Shown piece after piece: positions 8,512 to 17,280 of a DNA stretch of 19,269 bases (the stretch's first letter is position 1; each line of letters begins with the position of its first letter). This DNA is from Physocladia obscura. Its lineage: Eukaryota > Chytridiomycota > Chytridiomycetes > Chytridiales > Chytriomycetaceae. A program made the position numbers and the translations under genes. The DNA is taken from assembly GCA_027596945.1 (NCBI GenBank), contig JADGJH010000406.1, forward strand, positions 1 through 19,269, written 5' to 3'. The notes beneath the pieces were generated by a model that made no database searches, was not told the origin of the DNA, and saw only the letters and a program-made list of their open reading frames with translations.

Positions 8512-9521
8512 ATGTCAGCGTCCGGAAATCCAATTGTGAGTATTATTCGCATTCATTATCGTATTTTATGCATTCGTGTTTATAGTATACTTATACCAGG
8601 TTTTTTTCGATATTGCCATTGGTATGTAATGCGATTTATTCTGTGACTGTTGAATTGATGTCGTTTGAAACTTTTTACCGCATCGCAGGCGGTCAACCAG
8701 GTTTGTCCACTTACGAAAAGTATTTGTGTTTCACGTGCGGGAAATCATAAAATCATTCTCTGTTAGTTGGGCGTATCAAGATGGAACTGTTCAAAGATGT
8801 TGTTCCACAAACAGCCGAAAACTTTCGTCAGTTATGCACAGGCGAATACAAGTTTTGTTACAATTCTGAAGATTTTTGCGGATTAAATTACTGACGGCAT
8901 TGCTTGTGTTTCATTAGACGTAACGGGGTGCCGCAAGGATACAAAAACTGCACTTTTCACAGGTCTGATTGAGTCAACTTATTGCACAGTTGAAAATCTA
9001 ACACAATATTTTGGGGCTTTCGAATAGAATAATAAAAGGTGACTAAGGATAATTTGAACACGTAAAAATAAAAACTGAATGACTTTGGCAGATTTCATGG
9101 TCCAAGGTGGCGATTTCTTGAAGGGAGATGGCACAGGTTCAATGTGCATCTATAATGGCAATGAGCACTTTGCAGATGAAAACTTTATTCTGAAGCATAG
9201 CTCTCCAGGACTTTTGTCTATGGCAAATAGCGGAGCAGATACCAATGGGTGTCAATTTTTTATAACTTGCGCAAAAACTGATTTCCTTGATGGAAAACAT
9301 GTTGTCTTTGGTAAGATTTTTTTTTTTTTGTAAATTTTGAATATCTTTGTTTCTAGGACGCCTTGTTGATGGATTATTGACTCTCCGAAAAATTGAAAAT
9401 GTGCCAACGGGTCCAAACAACAAGCCAAAAGTATGGCTATTTTATTTTATATTTTATCACGTTGAGTTTGACCGGTTTTTTCAAGATTCCTGTAATTATC
9501 ACAGAGTGTGGAGAAATGTGA
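8512..9521 (+). CDS. Cyclophilin H-type peptidyl-prolyl isomerase, spliceosomal (9 exons, two micro-exons)
   Basis: Spliced model: 8512-8535, 8600-8621, 8689-8700, 8767-8851, 8918-8962, 9028-9038, 9092-9310, 9357-9430, 9486-9521. The product is 175 residues, the size of cyclophilin H (PPIH/USA-CyP), which binds the U4/U6 snRNP protein PRP4 in the tri-snRNP. It shows [72 protein letters not shown], and the cyclophilin H-like end [12 protein letters not shown] then CGEM. Active-site residues by analogy are R63, F68, Q71, F123 and H136. The usual Trp of the cyclosporin-binding pocket is Phe (F131). There is a two-residue insertion before FADENF. The 12-base exon 3 and 11-base exon 6 are each required to keep frame and family sequence. 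Every intron is GT...AG, 46-67 bases. Confidence 0.92.
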
Positions 9522-10070
9522 GAATAAAAAATTAATCGCTCCTTTATCGCTTTGCAAAACGAATTGATTTTCAAAATAAACGCTATCTCGCTTGATATCT
9601 TTGCAATATCACCCTTTTTTTCCTGCGTAAATATATCCCATCAATATTATTTCGGCTTATGCCATATTAATTGCAATTCCTGTTCCAAATTCCTGTTTAT
9701 ACCTGGCATTTCATTCAGAAGTCCACGTTTGGCATTATCTCCAAATATTAGTTACAGAAAAAACTATAAGATAATTCAGACTGAACAAAATCCTTGAATC
9801 GAAAGCAATATATTCCATTCGCAACAAACGATTGAGATACAACGGAAAAAATTTCGTTGGAACTGTAACATTCTGAAGCGGATTTAGCATATTTCAAAAA
9901 AGGATGCGATTAAATAACAGGAAAAGACAAATCATTTCTTGTTTGTATTTATATCTAGAAAAGTTGATTTGGCATTTCGGTAACTCAGAAACTCGGTGAT
10001 TCGGGATTTCGGTGTTTTGAATTTTGAATTAGACACGAATTAAACCAAGAGATAAAGAAAGAAAAATCCT
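9522..10070 (+). promoter_or_regulatory. Intergenic region: cyclophilin 3' end and upstream region of the flavoprotein gene
   Basis: An AATAAA at 9523-9528 just after the cyclophilin stop is the likely poly(A) signal. The remaining roughly 540 bases are AT-rich with no convincing gene; a frame at 9552-9797 has no motif and looks random. Near 9973-10030 short direct repeats (ATTTCGGT twice, TTTTGAATT/TTTGAATT) precede the A/G-rich leader of the next gene. Confidence 0.5.
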
Positions 10071-11136
10071 ATGAATTTTATAACTAGTGTTCTTGTCATC
10101 GGAGGAGGGCCTGCTGGTTTGTCTGCTGCTCTCGCCCTTGGTCGACAGCTCCACCACACTGTCCTATTCGATTCTGGTATTTACCGCAACGCGGCAGCCG
10201 ATAACATGCACAACTTTGTCAGCTGGGATCATGAGCCACCGACATATTTCCGCGCAAAAGCGAGAGAGAATTTGGTATCTCGCTATTCGGAATTCATTCG
10301 AATTGAAAATACTTGTGTCACATCCCTTAAAAAAAATGCCGAAAATTTTTTTGAGGCTCAAGATGCAAATGGCAGGGTTTGGCTTGGAAAAAAAGTTATT
10401 TTGGCGATGGGAAGTACTGATCTATTTCCTGATACTATTGGATATCAAGACTGTTGGGCCTACGGAATGTAAATATGGACTTTTAAATATATATTACGTT
10501 AAATTATTCAATAATTTTGCCGTTTTTAGCTTTCATTGTCTCTATTGTCATGGTTTCGAAGAACTTGGCTCCAAAAGCGTGGGCATTCTAGCAATTGATG
10601 CATGTGCCGTTCCGGAAATTGCGCTCCACCTGACGCAAATGGCAGGTCAACTCACAAACATTGTTACAATTTACACAAATGGAAATCACGCCCTCGCCGA
10701 AACTCTCTCTGCTAAGCTCGAAACTGAAGCATCTTTCAAAATTTCTGTCAGAATCAACTCTACTCACATTGTACGTTTGACTAAGACAGACGCTGAAGTC
10801 GCAAGAGCAACAAAGAATGTCGATAACTCAGGTCGTGTGAATATTCATTTTGAGGATGGCACTACTGCGATCGAAGGTTTTTTGGTACATTCCCCAAAGA
10901 CTAAGCTGTCGGGAATGCATTTAATCGAACAGCTTGGTTTGGAGGTTTCTGGATTAGGTGATCTTTCTACTTCTTTACCGTTTTTACAAACCAGTTTGCA
11001 TGGCGTTTTTGCGGCTGGCGACTGTATGACGTCAATGAAATCAGTTGCTAGCGCAGTTTCCAATGGGTGTCTCGCAGGAGTTGGTGCTGGTTTTCAGCTT
11101 AATGCTGAAAAACATGGTACAAAGTCAATGGTTTAG
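10071..11136 (+). CDS. GliT-like / thioredoxin reductase-like FAD-dependent oxidoreductase (2 exons)
   Basis: Exons 10071-10468 and 10530-11136 join in phase across a 61-base GT...AG intron, giving 334 residues. The N-terminal FAD Rossmann motif is VLVIGGGPAGLSAALALG (residues 7-24), followed by DSGIYRNAAADNMHNF. The redox pair is C136-L-Y-C139 inside GIFHCLYCHGFEE. Near the C-terminus GVFAAGDC (AGD at 295-297) is the second FAD motif. This layout matches the fungal TrxB-like subfamily that includes GliT-type dithiol oxidases, which form or reduce disulfides using FAD and, in many members, NADPH. The NAD(P)-binding glycine motif of the middle domain is weak (SVGILAIDACAVPE), so the electron donor or acceptor is uncertain. 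No secondary-metabolite cluster genes are next to it. A cytosolic enzyme is likely, since no signal peptide was seen. The substrate is unknown. Confidence 0.88.
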
Positions 11137-11224
11137 CTGAAAACCTCAACACAGCGCGTCCTTCTCCTTAACGGAGATTTTTATACACTAATTTCCAATT
11201 GTGGGTTCTCTTATTGTGGCGTCC

Positions 11225-11230
11225 AATAAA
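11225..11230 (+). terminator. Poly(A) signal of the GliT-like gene
   Basis: An AATAAA hexamer lies about 90 bases after the stop at 11134-11136, preceded by T-rich sequence. This is a suitable place for 3'-end formation. Confidence 0.5.
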
Positions 11231-11857
11231 AATGATTGGTTTTGACTTTTGACCGAAATATACAAATAAAGTCATGTAGAATATCAGAGAGATTGAGGGA
11301 GATTAATGTTCTATATGCAAATGAAACAAATAAGTCTGTAGACCAATCAAACTGTTCAAAACTGGGAAAAATATACAGCACAAAAATGTGGGAACAACTC
11401 TCCATTTCAATATATATTCATATGCTTCGACCTATCAAAAGGCTTCTTTCAAAGTGCCTGAACAAAAGAGAAAGACTTTTCCCAAAATGGCCGAGACTAT
11501 CGCCGCTGAGTTTCTTGCACATCAACAAGATGCCTACGCCGACTCGTACCTATCTTCTTATGTCTTTGTTGTGTCATTTGTGCCGTTGTTTGATTCAGAT
11601 TTTCTTGATGGAAATTGCAGTGTTTTCCAGCACATGGCATCATGGGTTTCTCTCACATTTTTACATTGACACAGTCTCCAGCAGACAGTGGGCATTTCCT
11701 CTTGCAAATGTTGGTGCCATGTTTGGCAATGTGGGTGTTGGACCCTAAAATCACTTGAACAACGTCCATAGAATATTAGAAAGAATAAATTTAGATTTAA
11801 TAAAGTTTCCAGCTGAATTTTTTGAAAAAGATAACAGGGAGAATGTCCTAATTATTA
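11231..11857. other. Degenerate intergenic DNA, no supported gene
   Basis: Frames at 11236-11748 and 11388-11669 overlap and neither carries a recognisable domain. One short GC-richer stretch (11487-11555) begins AAAATGGCCGAG, a good start context, and reads MAETIAAEFLAHQQDAYAD before losing protein character. It could be the first exon of a gene cut off by insertions, but this is weak. The rest looks like AT-rich decay product. Confidence 0.35.
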
Positions 11858-12037
11858 ATGATTGGACAAAAAAAATTTGCAACAGTATTTTCACATATCA
11901 AAGAAGGACTAGTTAGTGAAATTACTGAAGAAGTATATAAATGGGAAAGAAAGCGCAGAACACAAGTTGAAAATTTGTGTGCAAATAAAAAAACAGAATT
12001 ATTGAACCCAGAAATTCAATATAAGAAAAAAATTTGA
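11858..12037 (+). pseudogene. Short orphan ORF fragment, possibly a transposon remnant
   Basis: A 59-codon frame starts with ATG and contains HIKEGLVSEITEEVYKWERK, which is charged and helix-prone. Similar coding character continues in another frame just after its stop (TRICPTLKHAHHIAKPLVK), so it is probably the broken end of a longer protein. I do not recognise the family. Confidence 0.3.
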
Positions 12038-12757
12038 AGATCAGAAACAAGAATTTGTCCAACTCTAAAACATGCCCACCATATAGCAAAGCCTTAGTTA
12101 AAAGTGATGCTATTTCCGTAGAATATGAATGAGATGATGGCTGAAAGAGAATCGGTAACCACCAACACCCTCGCTAAGACTCTTCCCTGAGCGTTTGTAC
12201 ATCCATCTCAGTCTGTAGTTGGTTCACAGTACCCACTGAGTTGATAAATTCTTGGCAAGGAGCCCCAAAAGGAGAGGAAGGCTAATGGTATAGTATCCCA
12301 ATCGCTTTTTTGTGTGCCTCTTTGGAGTGATGACTGAAAATGTTCAAAATGGATTTCAATCAATTTTTCCTCCACTCCTTCACGATTTTACCTACACCTC
12401 TTGTTTAAGGAATTTTTGAGATAAGTGACTCAGTCATTCTTTGTCCTAACTGAAAACAGCTTGCTAATACCACAAAACTTTCATTCTTCGGCATCCTGTT
12501 GGATACGGTATTATTCAACATGTTGTATTAAACTAATTTACTCAGGTGCATAGCCACAAAGCTTCAAGCGCATACTAATTCATTCGAGTTATTTGAAATT
12601 TCTATTACACCGTCCAAAAATTATGTTTTCATGGCCAACTTCTTTTCAACTCTCAAACTAAAAACATCTCTGCCTTTTGATATAAATGGTAAAAATGAAG
12701 TCATAATAAAAAGGAAAAAACGGACGGAAAGGAAAGAAAGAAAAAACACTGCGTTCT
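12038..12757. other. Gene-free gap downstream of the flippase gene
   Basis: No ORF with support. A GC-richer segment (about 12126-12330) has little coding potential and carries short pairings such as CTGAG...CTCAG, so it may be a non-coding RNA fragment or repeat debris. The part nearest the flippase stop (12600-12757) should contain its 3' untranslated region. Confidence 0.35.
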
Positions 12758-15700
12758 CTACACAGACGCACGGAATGGTTGCCTGTCTAACGCAACCATC
12801 TCAACTTCCGTTCCTACTGGCCCGGCTTTTACGTTTGGTTCATACTTGGAGTGTTCCACAACAACATCAGCATCAGATGGCCAAAATTGTCTCCTTGCAC
12901 TAAAAAAAGGTTAATAATAATAATAATAATAAATAATTACTTACTATTTAACTGCAATAGAAGGAACAATGCAAATTGCGACAATTACAGGTAAACATAG
13001 CCAAAATATTGGAATTGAATATGATTCTGCATAAGTTCCAACCACACTGCCGTATCCAGTGGCTTCGATGATAATTGCTCCAAGTACAAATACGACAACA
13101 CTGAGAAAAAGCATAACCCATGAGATCCAAACCCAATGATGCGTGACTGTAGCTAATTTCGCAAAGACAACTGCAACGGAAACATTTGAAAAAATAAACG
13201 TCATAATCCAATATCCAATTGTCCTTCCTTCAGTTCCGATATCTTCATCCCCAAACATCAAATACACGCCATAAAAAATAACTAGAACGATAAAGTTAAA
13301 AAGAAATAAATTAATAATAATAATAAAAAACAAACTAACCAACAGAGTGATACACAGAGTCAATTAGCATGCCCAAAAAAGCAGTAGAGTTCCAATAAGC
13401 ACCAGCCCGACATTGAAAATAAAGTTGAGGAATTTTTTCGGCATCTTCATCAGAAACATCTTGTTCAAAGATTCCCAGCAACAGCGGTGGAACGGATGTA
13501 TAAAAGAGATTAAACCATGTCATAAAAAATTCTTCATAGATCATCTGGTGAGGGGAGTTTTCTAATGTCAAAAAAGCTTGAATTTGAACCAACAATAAAC
13601 TAAAAATACAAACCTCTCCAGACCATGCACTGTAAAAACCAAAGATGAACTGCGGAGTGATAAAAGCCAGATTCTTGTAAAAATTGTAAAAAATTAGTGA
13701 CGCTAATCTCATATAACTCCAGCGGCCGTGAACGACAAGCAATCTTTTGAGAAACCGAAATTCAGCAAACGCAAAGTCTGAACATCTAACTGCCTGTGTT
13801 CCTTCACGTCCCATAATTCCAACTCCCACATGTGCAGACATAATCATTGGGCAATCATTCGCACCGTCTCCGATTGCCAAAGTCATTTTTTTCAAGATTG
13901 TTTTGACCATCAACACGACTTGGGACTTTTGCAGAGGCGATACACGGCAGCAAATGACGGAATGACAAAATACGCCAACGTCAACAAGCTTTTGTTCAAA
14001 CTTTCCAGAAAACACATGACCAAGAGAGTCTCCGTCAATAACTAAGCAATATCCAAACCCTTTATTTCCTGCATTTGCAATCATGTCAATCTTGATTTTA
14101 TCGAGAGTCTGTCCACATTCTGGAACAGCCTTTGAATTTAATTTGATTACTTGCATACCATCCTGGATTAATTTTGAGCTCTGCCCAATATTAATAGCAG
14201 TTTCCTGTTTGTCACCAGTCAACAACCACAGCTTAATTCCTGCCTTAAGTAAAAAGTCAATTGTTTCTGGAACGTCGTCTTGAAGTCGATCTTCGATTGC
14301 CGTGCATCCCAAAAGTGTGAGGCCATGTTCAACTTTTTCACAAGCTGCAGCCATTCTCAAATCACGGTCAACAAGCGCAGTTTCAGCAGCCTCGTATTCA
14401 TCGCGGAAATGTGCGTAAAGATCTTCATCTAGTTCTCGGTATGCGATACATAGTGTTCGCAATCCAACTACACTAAAATCATGGAGAGCTTGAATGGCAT
14501 TGCGCAGCATGTCGTGCGAATTCACATTTTCATCTTCATCCAAACGCTGGAGAATAATATTGTCTGCGCCTTTGCAATATAAATGCAATTGTCCCGTCGC
14601 AGTATCACGTGCAATCACAGACATACGTTTACGCGTTGAGTCGAATTCGAGTGTGTGCAAAACTTCGACTACGTGCTGTGTCTGTCGGCCATCCGGTGTT
14701 GGGACGGTGAACGTAACGTTTGATTTTGATCGGTTTGTAAGAAAAATTTTACTGTTGGCAATGGCCTCAACCAGAGCTGTTTCATCTGGAGATTGGGATT
14801 CGTAGACCATTCTTTGAGAAACGTCGTTGAATGATGGAATGACTGTATGGCACAAGGCAATGACGCGATAAAATAGACGCATTTGTTCTTTCAACTTTGC
14901 TGGAGTTTTTTCCAACTGAGGCCAGGTGTTAGAAATGACAAAAAAAATTCAAGTTAATAGGAACAAACCAAAAAAGCACGACCAAAGGATCCAGGATCTT
15001 CCATATCATGATATGTGTTGCCGTCAAGGTACCATTTACTCAGTTTCATTTCATTACGCGTTAGAGTCCCAGTCTTATCAGAAAAAATATATTCGATTGT
15101 GGCAAGGTCTTCATTCAAGTTGGTGTTATTTGCTTTCATAAAGACCATTTGAGCCTCTTCTGTGGGCGGCGCGCTCGGAGAAGGTTGTCGTACGACAGCC
15201 ATCAAGAGATCTTTCATCATAAAGAAACCTTGTGCATAGCGATCCATCTCAACCATTACAAATAATGAAATTGGAATGACATAGGTATACATTCCAAAAT
15301 ATGAAAAGAGAGCAGATACGAAATTTTTGGTCTGTTGTTTCCGAGTCATATGAAAACTGGAAATAAACAAAAATATCAAACATACCATCGTATCAGTATT
15401 TCCTCCATCCAAGTACCAGCGTTTATTATTTTCGTACACACTTTTATAATCGAAATACTCCAGTGTTGTGCTTCCAAACAACAAAATACCATTATAAACA
15501 AACACCCCCATCACAAGCCAATTGAGCCATTTCATAAGACGAGACTCTTTTTGTGGTGGTTTGTTCATATTCATGATGATTTTCGTGTCTGAGCCCGTAT
15601 AAATGACACTGGCCCATGCAAAATCTGTATTTCTCAACACGCAGCCACGCAACAAAAGATTATTGAGATTCAGAGGAACAACGCCGGGGCCATCTACAAT

Positions 15701-17035
15701 ATTATCTGCGAGACGAGCTGCGTCAGTTTCATGTTTTTCAGGTTCAAAAAACGATTTTCGACGAGTTGCTCTGGCTTTTCCAGCAGACACAATATATTTC
15801 GCACGACCTTCGAATGACAGCAGATTTTCATTTGGCTGTTCGCATTGTATATGTACATTTACTCGAATAATATCTTCGAAAGAGTTGTAATGAGTGAGTG
15901 CAGAAATGGCGGACTTTCTCTTGATGTTTGTTTCACTAAATTTTTGATTGCGCTTACAAATTAGCATCTAATTTTCTGTGTAGGGCTGATCCTAAAAATT
16001 GATCTTACCCGTCAAGCTCGGCAGTCTCGACAAAGCAAGTTCCATCTTCCAAACTTGAAGCAAGAATAATAGCATCAATCGACAATTTTTCGTTCTTTTT
16101 TATCAGAATCAGATCCCCCTTCATTAAGTCCTGGGCTTTAATTTCAGTTTGAATGCCATCTCTAACGACAGTAACGTTTTTCGAGTTTGCTTCATTATCG
16201 CTGCGCAGACGAGCATAGTCTTCAATAAGGTCCTTAAGAGCGGCGAAAAAGAGAACAGCAACGAGTGGGGCGATTTGAGACAGCGGCGAAAGCGCTGCAC
16301 TTCCGTAGAGAACCGATAGAGCGCCGAGGAGAAAGTAAATATTGTAAAATCTCTTGAACTGAGGGTGACATTTGTGAGATTTGAAATAGAAATAAAATTA
16401 TACAAAACCTGGGAATATAGAAATAAAGGAATGAAGCTGAGTATAGTATATTTAGTGGTCCTGATATAATTTTGGGATTTTTTGAGAGAGCCTGGAGTAA
16501 GAGGCGTGAAGACTTCCCAACCAACTGGTTCGTCTTCGTTGCGGAAACCAGCAGGAAAGGCAAAGCGCAAGTTGCGCTTGCGATTCTTATGTGCAGCCGA
16601 CGAAATGGCGGCGATATTTGAGGGACCACTTTCGGAGCTGGACATGGGAGCAATAGTGTTTGCAATTCGAGCCGCGCGGGACGGAGCAGTTAAACGGAGC
16701 GGTGACAAAGAAGTAATATCGCCGGACGATTCAAGCGAAAGAGCAGAGACAGGCGGGGGTGATGGCGATGGGCCGAACGTGTGGTAGTTGCTATTGCTGC
16801 TACTGCTGCTGCTGTCAATGTTTCTGTTCAACTGTTCGTTGTTTGTGTCCTTTTTTTTGTCAAGTCGTCAGTATGAGCCTTCACCAAGAAACCATATACT
16901 AACCAGGCCGGCTAGTAGATCCGCTGCAAAGTCGCGTGAGTCTAGCTGCTGATGGTCTTCGGAATGATGTTTAAGGTGATGATGCTCGTGCAGTTCTTCT
17001 CGGCTATCAAGCTGATTTCCGCGAAAACTTTCCAT
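12758..17035 (-). CDS. P4-type ATPase, phospholipid flippase (9 exons)
   Basis: Minus-strand exons: 17035-16904, 16849-16409, 16358-16009, 15935-15386, 15331-14969, 14915-13614, 13544-13340, 13281-12945, 12899-12758. The product is about 1273 residues. P4-ATPases move phospholipids to the cytosolic leaflet of Golgi, endosomal and plasma membranes. Landmarks are IRTTKYT, DGET (307-310, actuator loop), PISL (511-514, membrane helix 4), SDKTGTLT (phospho-Asp 576), SQSPDE, YCKGAD (nucleotide site), TGDKQETAINIG, GDGANDCPMI (about 961-970), FRFLKRLLVVHGRWSY, LLLGIFEQDVSD, then a polytopic C-terminal domain ending FWPSDADVVVE. GIFEQDV recalls the Dnf/Drs2-like branch. The N-terminus is low-complexity (poly-Ser) and probably regulatory. 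Exon 1 is less certain: its intron acceptor is poly-A, and the next in-frame ATG is near 16646. Introns 15332-15385 and 13545-13613 are stop-free 3n introns. Confidence 0.9.
12911..12936. repeat. (TAA)n microsatellite in the last flippase intron
   Basis: About eight near-perfect AAT units lie inside the intron 12900-12944. A shorter similar run sits near 13311-13325 in the preceding intron. Confidence 0.8.
16785..16816. repeat. Trinucleotide (CTG-type) repeat encoding a poly-Ser tract
   Basis: Plus strand reads TTGCTGCTACTGCTGCTGCTG. On the coding minus strand this is AGC/AGT repeats giving SSSSSS in the N-terminal tail of the flippase. Such tracts are slippage-prone and usually disordered. 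Confidence 0.75.
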
Positions 17036-17267
17036 TCAGAACCCTCCCTGACAATTTAAACCCTTGCAGTTTTGCCAACGCTGATTGAATTAGTCCCTCT
17101 GGTAATGCAGCCAGAAAGTTTGCAGGATTTGTCTCTTTTGAAGAAAACAAAGATCTTGGTAAAAAATCTGTGCTTAATATTACAAATTGATTGGTGCAGT
17201 CAACAATGGCGAAGAAGTGAATTTGCCAGGTTCTTTATTTCATCTTCCGGAATCACTGAGAAACTGA
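16900..17267 (+). CDS. Possible small spliced gene antisense to and upstream of flippase exon 1 (uncertain)
   Basis: On the plus strand a chain of phase-matched GT...AG introns (16936-16993, 17069-17110, 17159-17199) joins open segments. One of these reads LLGYQADFRENFPFRTLPDN and another FVSFEENKDL, with NNGEEVNLPGSLFHLPESLR last, closed by TGA at 17265-17267. The peptide has natural-looking composition and overlaps flippase exon 1 in antisense. Two of the introns are only 41-42 bases, shorter than the others here, and no start codon is clear. A different frame (17072-17158, starting PTLIELVPLVMQ) is also open and protein-like, so the model is ambiguous. Function unknown. Confidence 0.25.
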
Positions 17268-17280
17268 TATAATATATCAG
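17264..17280. repeat. Perfect 8-bp inverted repeat with 1-base centre
   Basis: CTGATATAATATATCAG forms a short AT-rich hairpin. It overlaps the stop of the possible plus-strand gene and may act as a 3' signal or be chance in AT-rich DNA. Confidence 0.5.

Noticed and set aside
8042..8539. Long plus-strand frame opposite kinase exon 1
   Set aside because: It is antisense to a clear kinase domain and has no recognisable motif of its own.
9552..9797. Frame between cyclophilin H and the flavoprotein gene
   Set aside because: AT-rich random-looking peptide with no motif. It lies in the expected 3'/5' untranslated and promoter region.
11236..11748. 170-codon plus-strand frame after the GliT-like gene
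   Set aside because: The composition does not look like a folded protein, it overlaps another open frame, and no motif or splice pattern supports it.
14494..14805. Plus-strand frame within the flippase gene
   Set aside because: Antisense of the large flippase exon, which carries conserved P4-ATPase motifs on the other strand.
15357..15385. Short 29-base GT...AG intron (donor 15385, first TTCCAG acceptor) in the flippase
   Set aside because: Too short and it would shift the frame. The 54-base intron using the next acceptor keeps frame and restores family spacing.
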